Assembly: GCA_035578175.1 (NCBI GenBank)
Contig: JAQMRL010000021.1
Span: 5,796,038-5,860,037 of the forward strand
Length of the DNA stretch: 64,000 nt
Direction of reading: 5' to 3'
Origin: Catonia carolina
Lineage: Eukaryota > Arthropoda > Insecta > Hemiptera > Achilidae
The translations under genes were made by a program, and so were the position numbers. Positions 1 through 10,901 of this stretch are shown here, piece after piece. Below the pieces are notes generated by a model that saw only the letters and a program-made list of their open reading frames with translations, had not been told where the DNA came from and did not search any database. How positions within the stretch are numbered: the stretch's first letter is position 1; each line of letters starts with the position of its first letter.

Positions 1-202
1 ATAATGATGAAATTCATTACTTTCAGAGGAGATAACTGTGATTAGTGTCACCTAATACACCTCTACCTCTTCTGTTCTTAAATGATTCAGTCATTTAATT
101 GGCTGACCATGTGACAAGAAACAGAACTATTTATTTTAGCCCTGAAACGCACAGATTGAGTAAAAAATTTGACACTCCACCTGTCTGTTATGGACATTCC
201 TT
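1..202 (+). repeat. SINE-1 copy, 3' part only
   Basis: The last ~200 bp of the SINE-1 family, cut by the window edge. It matches the other SINE-1 copies through the block around TTAGCCCTG to the end TGTCTGTTATGG. It is fused at about 203 to the 5' hairpin of a W element, so it probably inserted there. The target duplication lies outside the window. Confidence 0.85.
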
Positions 203-242
203 CCTATATATTCATATAGTTGGCAAGAGAAAGTAAAAAGTG
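203..242 (-). mobile_element. W element, 5' tip only
   Basis: About 40 bp matching the 5' terminus of family W in reverse: the hairpin half, then GGCAAGAGAAAGT and A-run. Two extra bases (TT) break the hairpin stem. The rest of this copy is left of the SINE-1 and outside the window. Confidence 0.8.
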
Positions 243-777
243 ATTATACCATTTTTCGCGTGCAAAGCCGCGACGGGGCATGTCAGTGTAACAATAAATT
301 CAACCGATGTGGTAAGAATTTAAATGCTCCAACAATGAGACAAGACCCCTTTTTATTTTTCTCCGACGTTTTATTTCACTGGTCAAAACTTCTTCGCGTG
401 GGTTGTCTTCGCTGTTCCTGTTTTGAAATTTACCTTTAAATTTTAACAACGATTATTTACGTTCACGCAAGTCGATTTAAACGGAACAGTAAACCAACAA
501 ATATTTTACAGCGAAACACAAAATTATTAAACAATGTTATTACTATGTAGTTTGGAAAATAATTTATTTAAATATAATAGATGCAAAACATGTAAATTGT
601 GTTCGTTTATGAATACATTTTCATGTGATATTAGCCTACGATACATGTCAGATATCTCTGTATTATGTATTATGTATCACGCTATCCGTAATAATGTAAG
701 AATAAATAATTCGTTTCTCTCGTAAGGGTATTGTAGATATTTTTATGAAATAATCTGCTCGTTGACTCGTTGACAGA
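243..777. other. Unassigned non-repetitive stretch
   Basis: No copy of any repeat family defined in this window and no convincing coding region. A 63-codon open frame at 534-725 has no recognisable domain and looks like chance. Confidence 0.6.
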
Positions 778-2258
778 AAAAAATCTGGTGTGAAACCCAC
801 GACCTTCTCTTGGCAATGTAAATAATGAAAAATAAAAAATATCTTTAATCATGCATGAATGACGCAAAATGAAAACTAACCTCTGTACAACTTAAAAGTA
901 TCATTAATTGACGCAAAACTATGATCGGTAAAGGAAATAAAAATCCTGGTGTGAAACCCACGACTTTCTCTTGCCAATGTAAATAATGAAAAATATAAAC
1001 TATGTTTAAATCATGAGTGAATGACGCAAAATGAAAATCAACCTCAGTACAACTTAAAAGTATCATTAATTGACGCAGAACCTATAATCGGTATAGGAAA
1101 TAAAAATCTGGTGTGAAACCCACGACCTTCTCTTGACAATGCAAATAATGACCACTATAAACTAACATTAGTAGGCCTAATAAAACATTAGAAATAAACC
1201 ATAAAAAGCTAACCTTAAAATTCATAACTACTCACGTGAATGATGCAAAATGAAAGCCAATCTTAGTTCGGCTTAAAAATACGGAAAATCACTTTTTGCA
1301 GCTAAACTAGGCTCTGTAGAAAAAAATGCTTTAAATAAAAGTTGTAGATCTTTTAATTTCCTATAAATTTGATTATATACATTTTTGTCGTAAAATGCAT
1401 ACTAAGGCTGAAATCTTCAAAAATCGAATTTTTTTACAAGTTTTCGTGAGAAAAAACAGAAAATCGCTAATTACCGCTAAACTAAGCGTTATACAAAAAA
1501 ATGTTTGAAATAAAAGTTGTAGGTTTTTAAATTCACTACAGTTGTTGTTATTATATAAATTTTTGCGCTAAAATGCATATTAAAGCCGAAATCTTAAAAA
1601 AACAATTTTTTTACGTGAAAACAGCCTCACCAAGAATTTTTAGCAAACATGGTACCTACGTTATCTTGTAGAGCATAAAAAATTTATTAAACCAGGCGAT
1701 TTAAAAAAAATCCTAGGAACCGTTTTTGAGAAAATCGCAAAAAAGTGAAAAATGACACGAATAAACTTCTACTTCCGGTTGACCGATTTTGAGGAAAATG
1801 TTCGTGTCTAGTCCTAAGGTGCCTGACTTTAAGTTTCAAGTTTGTACGATGTGCCATTTTGAGATTCTGCACACGCACACACACACACGCACGCACGCAC
1901 GCACAGAGAGAGGGGGGAGCGAGCGAGAGAGGTAGAGAGAAGAGAGGAGGGAAAGAGAGAGAGAGAGAGGGAATGTAAGAGGGAGGACGGGGGACGGAGG
2001 AAGAGATAGGGGCGAGAGGGAGGGAGAGAGATATAAGAGAGGGAGGGGGAAATAGGTAGAGGGAGGGGAGAGAGAGAGGGCAGAGAACAGAGTGGGGGGG
2101 AAGAGAGAGAGAGAGAAACCAATCGCTAAAACATGTTTTTCCGGGTTCAAGGGTCTGAAAACGTGTAGATTCGGTGAAAACTCGATTTCGAAAAATCGGC
2201 ATGAATACCTACTTTCCTTCCTATAGCCTATATTCATACAGACAAGAGAAAGTAAAAA
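778..2258 (-). mobile_element. W element (HINE-like) with triplicated 3' end
   Basis: A diverged full-length W copy. Its 3' end is present three times in tandem, with units starting near 785, 945 and 1108 (about 162 bp period). Each unit carries a changed stem-loop in which the loop and part of the stem are lost (GTGTGAAACCCACG instead of GTGTGAAACACTCACAC). The microsatellite position holds about 250 bp of CA- then GA-rich repeat (1869-2118) instead of pure (CA)n. It carries TAGGCCTA at 1172 and TAGCCTA at 2224 where other copies have a bare TA. The 13-mer near 2241 is damaged (GACAAGAGAAAGT). It lies upstream of the claudin-like exon. Confidence 0.85.
1869..2118. repeat. CA/GA-rich microsatellite inside W
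   Basis: (CA)n and (GCAC)n followed by a long purine-rich GA/GGGA tract. It occupies exactly the site where other W copies carry (CA)n. Long open frames on the minus strand here (leucine/serine/proline-rich) are low-complexity artefacts. Confidence 0.9.
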
Positions 2259-2346
2259 TTAACTGAAATTAGCCAACTTCGAACTAAGTTATTATACTCG
2301 TAATATTTAATTGATTAATGTACAAAGAAAATTGTTTATGTTTCAG

Positions 2347-2714
2347 ACAAATAAAATAGTAATTCCAAGATCTGCATCATCATCATCATCAATCAAAAAT
2401 GAACGTGACGAAATTGAAAAAGGAACCGAACATTTTGAAGAGGTTGCAACAAGGTTGTACTTAAAAGCAGAGATGAATGGATAATGGAAGGCACTAGCAA
2501 CAGTGCTGTCGGTAACCAAGGAGGATGTGGTGGTCTACACCCGAGTGTACTATTTCTGTTGGGTACGCTAGGTTTAACCAGTTGCGCGACTGCTATGTTG
2601 TGTGCTGCAATAATGACAGATCACTGGGAAAATGTTTCCTGGAACCAGACGAAAATTAAAGAAATCAACGACATTCATTTGAAAACTAGAAGAAACCTTT
2701 CCAAAGATCTTATG
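2347..2714 (+). CDS. Claudin/PMP22-like membrane protein, exon with start codon
   Basis: Exon beginning after an acceptor (TTTCAG ending 2346). It holds an untranslated leader with two short upstream frames, then a start ATG at 2484 and 77 codons to the donor ATG|GTAATT at 2715. Residues 21-44 form a hydrophobic segment, most likely the first transmembrane helix. They are followed by W48 and W53 and two N-glycosylation sequons (N50-V-S, N54-Q-T), as expected for the first extracellular loop of a claudin-type protein. The frame continues in phase 0 into 7943-8096, where the matching GG-I-W-x-x-C motif lies. Family membership is inferred from topology and the W...G(L/I)W..C pattern; no specific orthologue is recognised. 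The upstream start of the leader exon is less certain than the coding part. Its introns are filled with W, SINE, pogo and MITE insertions. Confidence 0.55.
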
Positions 2715-2870
2715 GTAATTATTAATTTTCTTCTCTTCTAATTAATTTGTAAAGATTCAAAAATTTTTTTTTTTAATTTATTTAAGGTTTTATCGATTAC
2801 AAGGTCATTAGAGACCACGTTACATCATAAATACATGTATACGTGTCTCCATGTATTTATGTAATGTATT

Positions 2871-4170
2871 TTTTATGAATATATAGGAAGGAAAGTATTG
2901 TTTTCATGTCGATTTTAACAAAAAAAACTCTTCACCGGATCTACACGATTTCAGATACCTTGAACCCAAAAACCATGTTATTCGCGATTGGTCTGTGTGT
3001 GTGTGTGTGTGAACAGAATATCTCAAGAACGGGATATCGTACGAACTTGAAACGTAAGTTACATACCACTACTGGACCCGACACGAACATTTTCATCAAA
3101 ATCGGTCAACCGAAAGTAGTAGTTTAGTCGTGTAATTTTTCACTTTTTTCGATTTTCTCAAAACCTGGTCCTACGAATTTTTTAAAAATCACCTGGTTGA
3201 CTAAATGTTTTATGCTCTACAAGATAGGGAAGGCGCCATGTTTGCTGAAATTCTCGGTGAGGCGTTTTTCACGTAATGAAATTGTTTTTTTAAGATTGCG
3301 GCGTAAATATGCATTCTAGCGCAAAAATGTATATAATGAAAGTTGTAAAAAACTTAAAAATCTACAACTTTTATTTCAAACATTTCTTTTGTATAACGCT
3401 TAGTTTAGCGGTAATTAGCGATTTTCTGTTTTTTTTCCTCACAAAACCGTGTAAAAAATCGATTTTTTAAAGATTTCGGCCTTAGTTTGCATTTTACGAT
3501 AAAAGTGTATATAGTCAAATTTATAGGAAATTAAAAGATCTACAACTTTTATTTAAAGCATTTCTTTGTACAGAGCGTAGTTTAGCGTGAAATAGCGGTT
3601 TTCCGTATTTTTAAGCCAAACTGAGGTTGATTTTCATTTTGCGTCTTTCATTATATGTTGTTGTTTAGGTCATCAGCCGAAAGGCTGGTTTGAACCTGTA
3701 GAGGTTTTACTAAGTAAAACGAGGAGTCATGTGGTTTACCATTGCCTTCCTCACTGAGTGGAAAAGTAAACTTACCAGCATGCCGGGCCCTCTGAAAAGC
3801 ACATATTTACCACTCTGCAAATGACACCTTCACTTCATTCACCACAGGGTCTGGCTGTATAGTGAAATTCATTACTTTCAGAGGAGATAACTCTGATTAG
3901 TGTCACAGTACACCTCTACCTCTTCTCTTCTTAAATGATTCAGTCATTTAATTGGCTGACCATGTGATAAGAAACAGAACTATTTATTTTAGCCCTGCAA
4001 CGAACATTTTCTTATATATATTTCATTATATATATGTTAAAAATAAGGTTATGTTTTTTGAGGTTAGTTGTGTTGTTTATTTCTAATGCTTTATTACTAA
4101 TGTTAGGTTTATTGTTAATTATTTGGATTGGCAAGAGAAAGTTGTGTGAGTGTTTCACACCAGATTTTTT
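2871..4170 (+). mobile_element. W element split by SINE-1
   Basis: W copy missing the first ~13 nt (the 5' ACTTTCTCTTGCC); it begins within the hairpin at TATGAATATATAGG. The 3' 13-mer and stem-loop are intact and it ends CCAGA at about 4164. SINE-1 interrupts it at 3657-4020, between the GCGTCTTTCA segment and the segment that follows it. Confidence 0.88.
3646..4031 (+). repeat. SINE-1 copy with target duplication
   Basis: SINE-1 body 3657-4020 flanked by an 11-bp direct repeat TTTCATTATAT (3646-3656 and 4021-4031). The copy lacks the last ~45 bp of the family and ends in a short TA-rich tail. It lies inside a W element, so it is younger than that W copy. Confidence 0.9.
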
Positions 4171-4429
4171 AGTCTAGTAAAATACATAAATACATGTATT
4201 TACAACGAAAACACAAAATACACACAATTAAGACACATTTATTGTGCGGTTTCAAGCTGCGTGTAGTTGTGGGGGGGGTGAAGGGGGGTACGGGTGAGGT
4301 ATAATGAATGAGTGATGCATGCTGGGAGAACTATTCTTATATTACTCTCATACAAAACATTCCTTTTCAACCTTCCCGTATTTAACATATTTGTTGTTTG
4401 TATTTATTACAATTATTTATTTACATATT

Positions 4430-4560
4430 ACTTTCTCTTGCCTATATGAATATATAGGAAGGAAAGTATTGTTTTCATGTCGATTTTTCGAAATCGAGTT
4501 TTCACCGGATCTATACGTTTTCAGACCCCCTGAACCCCAAAAACATGTTTTTAGCGATTG

Positions 4561-4595
<35 letters not shown>

Positions 4596-5377
4596 CAGAA
4601 TATCTCAAGAACGGAACATCGTACGAACTTGAAACTTAAAACTTAAGTTACATACCACTACCGGACCCGACACGAACATTTTCATCAAAATCGGTCAACC
4701 GGAAGTAGTAGTTTTTTCGTATAATTTTTCACTTTTTTGCGATTTTCTCAAAAACTGGTCCTACGATTTTTTTTAAAATCGCCTGGTTTACTACATTTTT
4801 TATGCTCTACAAGATAGGGTAGGCGCCATGTTTGCTGAAATTCTGCGTGAGGCTGTTTTTACGTAAAAACATTTTCTTTTTAAGATTGCGTCTTTAATAT
4901 GCATTTTAGCGCAAAACGTTATATAACAAAAGTTGTAGAGAATTTAAAGTTCTACAACTTTTATTTGTAACATTTTTTTGTATAACGCTTAGTTTAGCGG
5001 TAATTTGCAATTTTCTGTTTTTTTCTCACGAAAACGTGAGAAAAATTGATTTTTGAAACATTTCGGCCTTAGTATGCATTTTACGACAAAAGTGTATATA
5101 ATTAAATTTATAGAAAATTAAAAGATCTACAACTTTTATTTAGAGCATTTTTCTCTACAGAGCCTAGTTTAGAGAGAAAGAGTGATTTTCCGTATTTCTA
5201 AGCCAAAATGAGGTTGATTTTCATTTTGCGTCTTTCACTCATGATTAAAATTAGGTTATGTTTTTTGAGGTTAGTTTTTTGTTTATTTCTTATGGTTTAT
5301 TACTAATGTTAGGTTTATTGTTAATTATTTTCACTGGCAAGAGAAAGTTGTGTGAGTGTTTCACACCAGATTTTTTT
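4430..5377 (+). mobile_element. W element (HINE-like), complete
   Basis: Complete copy: 5' ACTTTCTCTTGCC at 4430, hairpin, (GT)n at 4563-4592, 3' 13-mer and stem-loop, end CCAGA near 5370. The inverted paralogue of element F at about 10965 lacks it and gives the empty site: a short T-run in TTTACAGGTTTTGATA became T-run/W/T-run with no target duplication. Confidence 0.92.
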
Positions 5378-5502
5378 GATATAAATTGGTAAGTTAAATA
5401 TTATGAATCCGACCAAGTTAATAACCCGGTAGGTATTTGTTAAATTAATGCGCCGGATGATAAGAATATGTTTTTAGTTTAGTTAGTATAAGTATCGGAC
5501 GA

Positions 5503-5763
5503 ACTAATGTCCCATAGACGAGTGAGTGAGAGGGAGATATGTGTCATAACTACGCATGCGCTCAAAGGTCTTTACCGTTATAATCCAAATCTGAAAATAT
5601 ACTACAGTCGTTATCTTGCTTGTTAGTTTATTTACTGCATGCATAAACACTTGCTTACAACAATGAGTAATGTTATTGGAATGACGCGTATAGGTTGTGC
5701 GAGTGAGAGCGTTATGCATTCTCTCAGTCCCACGGCTAGGGGACTTCAGTTCATCTTCATAGT
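5503..5763 (+). mobile_element. MITE D, copy 1 (uninterrupted)
   Basis: About 260-bp element with inverted ends GAACTAATGTCCC (near 5510) and GGGGACTTCAGTTC (near 5741). Its second copy at 23163-24221 carries element C inside, and this copy supplies the empty site for that insertion. No coding capacity. Confidence 0.7.
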
Positions 5764-5801
5764 ATACATGCTAATTCTACGAATGCATCACCTGTGAAAT
5801 A

Positions 5802-6609
5802 CAGTAGAGTACCGATTTTCCGTGGATCGTTTAACCGGGGTTTAGATTAACCGTGCGATCACTAGAATTTTTTTTTTTTTTTTGGTTTAAGGTCCGACTG
5901 TCTTGCTAATTGCTGCTAATGCAGACGGTGAAGGATGAAATGAATTTTTTGTAACTTATGAAAAAATGCCATGCCCGAGTGGGATTGAAACCCAAGACCG
6001 CGTGATGAGAGGCGAGCACGTTACCAACATCGCCAACGCGGCCGGCTACAAAAATTAAAATCACTAGAAAAATTAATTATGTATGTAGGCCTACTGTATA
6101 ACTTTTACAAATTAAAACTTTTCAATTCCCGACATTTTCGCCATCGTAATTATCACAATTATTGTGATTTACTACGATAATATTGTTCGATTACGACAAC
6201 AATGAGTAAGTACATTGATGTAGACATAAACTAATTTCGTATCGTAGTACAATTTTACATATTCGTGGTTATATAAGAAAAATAAAAGAAAAAATATTGC
6301 GGCATAAAATGAAACAAAGTAGGCCCTAAAATAACAGATTTTTTGTGATTTTTTTTTGTTACGTAGTTTAAGGTAAGATTTATATAAATTTATGTAGTAA
6401 ATATTTTTATTTCAATACCATTTGTTTATTTATTTCCGATATCCGATAGTGTTAACATGTATTAATCAGTAGAATAAAACATACGCGTAAATGGTGGTTT
6501 TGTTTATGACGTAGGTGGGTCTCGACCGAATTGGGTGGTATTATCCGTGTTTTCCGGTTATCCGGTATAGTTATCCCCCCAATTACGACGGATAATCGGT
6601 ATTATACTG
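5802..6609. mobile_element. Pogo-like element 3
   Basis: Ends are CAGTAGAGTACCGATTTTCC (left) and the complement of CAGTATAATACCGATTATCC (right), flanked by TA on both sides (5800-5801, 6610-6611). CAGT termini with a TA duplication are typical of the pogo/Tigger group. No transposase frame survives. A tRNA-headed SINE sits inside. Confidence 0.7.
5858..6069 (-). repeat. tRNA-headed SINE (S3-like) with target duplication
   Basis: Minus-strand SINE, body 5868-6059. The head at the right has a B-box-like GGTTTCAATCCC and an A-box-like TGGCGATGTTGG. The poly-A tail reads as a poly-T run at 5868-5884. It is flanked by ATCACTAGAA at 5858-5867 and 6060-6069. It is inserted in pogo-like element 3. 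Confidence 0.85.
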
Positions 6610-6757
6610 TACTACTAACACTCATTCATTCTGCCACTACTATAACAACGCACGCACTGCATTCCACAACAACTACACGGAGGCAGCTGGGATCAACGGA
6701 GCACTGAACAGATCTACCCTTCAACCTGGGAAAACATAGTTGGGTACATGTGAATAT

Positions 6758-7548
6758 AAAAATCTGGTGTGAAACACTCACACAACTTTCTCTTGCCAAT
6801 GCAAATAATTAACAATAAACCTAACATTATTAATAAAATATTAGAAATAAACAAAAAACTAACCTCAAAAACATAACCTTATTTTAATCATGAGTGAATG
6901 ATGCAAAATAAAAATCAACCTCAGTTTGGCTTAGAAATACGGAAAATCACTCTTTCTCTCTAAACTAGGCTCTGTAGAGAAAAATGCTCTAAATAAAAGT
7001 TGTAGATCTTTTCATTTTCTATAAATTTAATTCTATACACTTTTGTCGTAAAATGCATACTAAGGCCGAAATGTTTAAAAAATCGATTTTTCTCACGTTT
7101 TCGTGAGAAAAAAAACAGAAAATCGCTAATTACCGCTAAACTAAGCGTTATACAAAACAAATGTTTGAAATAAAAGTTGTAGAATTTTACATTCTCTACA
7201 ACTTTTATTATATAACGTTTTGCGCTAAAATGCATATTAAAGCCGCAATCTTAAAAAGAAAATGTTTTTACGTAAAAACAGCCTCAAGCAGAATTTCAGC
7301 AAACATGGCGCCTACCCTATCTTGTAGAGCATAAAAAATGTAGTAAACCAGTTGATTTTAAAAAAAATCGTAGGACTAGTTTTTGAGAAAATCGCAAAAA
7401 AGTGAAAAATTATACGAAAAAACTACTACTTCCGGTTGACCGATTTTGATGAAAATGTTCGTGTCGGGTCCGGTAGTGATATGTAACTTAAGTTACAAGT
7501 TTCAAGTTCGTACGATGTTCCGTTCTTGAGATATTCTGTTCACATACT

Positions 7549-7591
<43 letters not shown>

Positions 7592-7771
7592 CCACGCGCG
7601 CGCACACACAGACACACACACACACACACACAGACCAATCGCTAAAAACATGTTTTTTGGGTTCAGGGGGTCTGAAAACGTATAGATCCGGTGAAAACTC
7701 GATTTCTAAAAATCGACATGAAAACAATACTTTCCTTCCTATATATTCATATAGGCAAGAGAAAGTAAAAA
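6758..7771 (-). mobile_element. W element (HINE-like), complete
   Basis: Complete minus-strand copy from CTGGTGTGAAACACTCACAC at the left to GGCAAGAGAAAGTAAAAA at the right. The microsatellite is long and compound ((CA)n with CGCG and CAGA interruptions, 7552-7631). It ends 170 bp before the acceptor of claudin-like exon 2. Confidence 0.92.
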
Positions 7772-7942
7772 TAGTTTTACATTTTAAAGTTATAGATACA
7801 GAAATTAATATGTATTGTAAAGATTTTGGTAAAGAAGGTGGAGAATAAATAAAACATTTAAAAATAATTAGAGGGCAATTTTTACGGTTTTCAATCGCAA
7901 CAAGTTTTGTAATTAACGAATAATTTTTAATTTTAATTTCAG

Positions 7943-8096
7943 ATAGAAGCTTTAAATTATTTAGACGGGCATGTGACGAGAGTGTCAATTAGAAAGGAAT
8001 ACCCATTCTACGGTGACAGCGACTACAGCGTTGTTGCAGCCGTCTTCCTAGTACCGATGCACGGTGGCATTTGGACGTTGTGCGTTTCACTAGAGG
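7943..8096 (+). CDS. Claudin/PMP22-like membrane protein, second coding exon
   Basis: Exon between TTTCAG (ending 7942) and donor GTAAGT (8097), in phase with the upstream exon. It encodes residues 78-128 plus one base of the next codon. Near its end it contains H-G-G-I-W-T-L-C (117-124), which matches the G(L/I)W..C half of the claudin/PMP22 signature; W48 on the previous exon supplies the other half. Such proteins have four membrane helices and act in cell junctions or as channel subunits. Only helix 1 and most of extracellular loop 1 are encoded in this window. The exon ends in phase 1, so the next exon must begin with two bases completing a codon; I found no candidate for it downstream. 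Confidence 0.6.
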
Positions 8097-8255
8097 GTAA
8101 GTCATACATCTATCTATCTGTAGTCTATTCAGCCGTTGTTAGTTTGCTTCTATTGTCAACAAACCAAAGCCACCTACTACAGGGTGCACGCTACACTCCA
8201 CCACTTTATGGATGCTGTATTCCTATTAAGTTAACTATATTTCGAATTATAAGTA

Positions 8256-9614
8256 TAGGGTGATTCAAAAAGAGCGCCGGTTTTGATATATCAAATTAAG
8301 AGATTTATTTTATTGAAAAACTGAAAATAAATACATCAACAAGTTCATCTTTCCTTCCGATTTTATGTATGAAAAATGATGTCATGCATGTGTCCTCCTC
8401 TACTGCGCTGGCACGCATCAACTCTGTCCATGAAATTGGATATTACTGCACGACAAGTTTCGACTTCCATTTGCCCGATAACCCGTCGAATTTCCTCCTT
8501 CAAGTCATTGATGTTTCGGGGTTTATTGGCATACACCAATGACTTCAGATGACCCCAAAGATGAAAGTCACAAGGCGTCAAGTCACACGACCTTGGTGGC
8601 CATTGATGGTCGGAATTACGAGAATTGATGCGATCCTGGAACCGTTCACGGAGCAACAACATTGTTTCTCGTGCAGCGTGACAGGTGGCACCATCCTGCT
8701 GAAACCACAACTCGTCAATGTCCATTCCATCCAAATGACGCCACAAAAACTCCCTAATCATCGTACGGTATCGGTCTCCATTTACTGTACGGCTTGTCCT
8801 TCTTGATTTTCAAAAAAGTAAGGGCCGATGACACCGCCCGACCAAAAGCCGCACAAAACTGTCACTCGCTGTGCATACATTTCCCTTTCATTAACCACGC
8901 GAGGGTTTTCTAAACCCCACATACGGCAGTTCTGTTTATTAACAAAACCGTTTAAGTGGAAGTGCGCCTCATCACTGAAAATGATTTTGTTTGCGAAGGT
9001 GTCATCATCCTGCCGTTTTCTCAATACCCAGTCAACAAACTGTCGTCTCTTCTGGTGGTCTGCCACTTTCAAATGTTGCGTCAACTGAATTTTATACGGG
9101 TGATATTGGAGATCGTACCGAAGAATTCTCCGTACAGAAGAACATCGTAAACCCAATTGTTGAGAACGGCGACGTATTGATTTTGCTGGGCTAACAGCCA
9201 CACTGTCACGAACCAACGCAACGTTCTACTCAGTTCGGCCAGAACGACGACGTCCAGAACTTTTAAGGTCGACTGTTGAACCCGTCTCAAAAAACTTTTT
9301 CATGAGCCTGCGAACTGTTGATTCATTCGGTGCTTCATTACGTCCCAGAGTACCGCGAAGTCGCCTGACAGTAGCCGCATAACTCTCTCCACTCTGGTAA
9401 AATGTTTTGACGATTAACACTCGTTGTGCAATAGTAAACTTGTCCATGGTTAGACACAGACTGCGAGAGTACTACACTGCGAACAAGAGAAACTACAACT
9501 GAATCGTCAATCGGAATGTTCTCCGAAATAGAAATGAGGTCAAACAATGTTGCCAACCGATAAACAAAAATTTACCAGCCGTTTAAAAACCGGCGCTCTT
9601 TTTGAATCACCCTT
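8256..9614 (-). mobile_element. DD41D-type Tc1/mariner element, full length
   Basis: About 1.36 kb, bounded by TA and by ~28-bp inverted repeats containing GGGTGATTCAAAAAGAGCGC. It encodes one transposase on the minus strand (see the pseudogene entry). A second copy with a 0.4-kb internal deletion is at 60898-61852. Confidence 0.88.
8363..9447 (-). pseudogene. DD41D-type Tc1/mariner transposase, disabled
   Basis: Cut-and-paste DNA transposase. Start ATG at 9447. The N-terminal helix-turn-helix region (MDKFTIAQRVLIVKTFYQS) is followed by a basic GRRRSGR linker. The three catalytic acidic motifs are visible: F-S-D-E-A-H-F, W-F-Q-Q-D-G-A-T and L-T-P-C-D-F-H-L-W-G. Counting gives 41 residues between the second and third Asp, hence DD41D. 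Two lesions inactivate it. An in-frame TAG lies at 9226-9228, where the copy at 61 kb has CAG. A 1-base deletion lies near 8783, just after Q-E-G-Q-A-V, and shifts the frame into the C-terminal third (8363-8761). It ends about 100 bp inside the left terminal repeat. Confidence 0.88.
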
Positions 9615-10118
9615 TACTTAAATTACTTAAAACATCAGTCATGATATTTTATGATGTAGGCCTAAAAATTTCATTTAGAAAAATACTTTTAAAAGTATTC
9701 TGAATTTAAATAGTCTACCTTTGAAAATAATTTGTTGTTACTTTTTAATCAGCGTGTACATATTTTTATGTAATGCGTATGCTCAGTGACGTCATTATTT
9801 GTTTACAGTAGGAACAAACTAAGAAAGTCTGAACTGTAGTCAAATTTATTCATAATAATACGACTCTACAGAGCATGTAGAAACAGTCAACTCCCTATAG
9901 TCGTTTGCACGTCCAGTTGACAAAACGGAGCAGTATTGCTCGAGTCGCAGCTACGTGTAGTTGTTGTGGAATGCAGTGCGTTGTTATAGTACTGGGACAA
10001 TGAATGATTGTATGGAATGGATTAGTAGTGTTTCACAGCTGCTGCATTTGTAGTGGTAGCGCCTCCTAACTAGACTAAAAACATATTCTTATCATCCGGC
10101 GCTTTAATTTAACAAATA

Positions 10119-10901
10119 CAGGGTGATTTTTTAGTCCTGTACCCAATTGTTAATGTCTGGTAACATTTTTTTAAAAAAAATAAATTTTGTTTTGTGACAC
10201 TAAGTTGGTAGCCCTACTCAACCAGTATGGATATGGCAGTGTGAGTTGATTCTCCTTGAGCTGTGTAAAATTTTGTACCATTTTCGGTCGTGCTACGAAC
10301 AGAATGTCTTTTATCCTAAAACAATCTCTTGTTTAAATCTGGAGGCTGAAGCTCTAGAACTAATCGTATGTGATACGTATACAATTTCAATTTTTTAGCA
10401 GCTTTCTGAGCACTCGAACATGACAAATCAACATGCGAGGAAAGTTTTTGTAAACTTTTCCATGGAGAATTGAGCAATCTTGTTTTCACATTCTCTTAAC
10501 GTCATCTGTCAAGAGAGTTGGTCGACCACTACGTTTTCTGCTGCAAACAATACCTGCCTCTAAAAATCAGTTACTTAGCCTAGAAATTGACTAGAATAGA
10601 GTGGAGGAACACCAAAAAATTCAATTTGAAATGATTCTTTTACACTCGCATACGATTTTGTACCAAAATATTGTTCAAGAATGAAAACCCGTTGTTCTAG
10701 AGTAAAAGACATTCTGTTCGTAACACAACTGGAAACAGCACAAAATTTTACGCAACTCAAGGAGAATCAACTCAAACTGTCGTATCTATACCGGTTGAGT
10801 AGGGCTACCAACTTTGTGTCACAAAACAAAATATCCCTTTCTTAGAAAAAAATTACCAGACATTAACAATTATTGGGTAACAGGACTAAAAAATCACCCG
10901 G
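10119..10901. mobile_element. Fold-back Tc1/mariner-like element (two 5' ends)
   Basis: 783 bp between TA (10117-10118) and TA (10902-10903); element F copy 1 shows the empty site (AACAAATACCTACCGGG). Terminal repeats begin CAGGGTGATTTTTTAGTCCT. The inverted match runs ~200 bp inward and includes the transposase start region on both sides, so the element has its 5' end twice and no 3' end. Confidence 0.82.
10320..10715 (-). pseudogene. Tc1/mariner transposase fragment (DNA-binding half)
   Basis: Minus-strand remains of a transposase. The N-terminus MSFTLEQRVFILEQYFG starts at 10715. After a degraded stretch come the second DNA-binding domain (K-S-L-Q-K-L-S-S-H-V) and the conserved turn into K-L-Y-T-Y-H-I-R-L-V-L-E-L (10330-10470). 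The catalytic domain is absent. It ends at the fold-back junction. The similarity is to paired-type helix-turn-helix transposases such as the DD41D element nearby. Confidence 0.65.

Larger units (their letters stand above)
4253..6695 (+). mobile_element. Element F, copy 1 (composite)
   Basis: A repeated segment whose second copy lies inverted at 9948-11034. Both ends carry related inverted sequence: GCTGCGTGTAGTTGTGG near 4256 and its complement, with a 3-base insertion, near 6675. That suggests a DNA transposon. It has been filled by a W copy (4430-5377), MITE D (5503-5763) and a pogo-like element (5802-6609) that itself holds a SINE. Superfamily is not determined. Confidence 0.5.
2715..7942 (+). 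other. Intron 1 of the claudin-like gene
   Basis: Starts GTAATT and ends TTTCAG, 5228 bp, phase 0. It contains three W copies, SINE-1, a tRNA-type SINE, a pogo-like element and MITE D, all within element F or beside it. Confidence 0.55.
8130..9836 (+). mobile_element. MITE E, copy 1, with DD41D element inside
   Basis: Inverted ends: TTAGTTTGCTTCTATTG near 8138 and its complement near 9810. Copies 2 (20726-21975) and 3 (48789-50103) share both ends and much of the interior. The core is about 350 bp. The DD41D element inserted at 8256-9614; copy 2 gives the empty site (ATAAGTACTTAAAACATC). Confidence 0.8.

Noticed and set aside
1687..2237. Long proline/serine/leucine-rich frames on the minus strand
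   Set aside because: They are translations of a GA/GGGA microsatellite.
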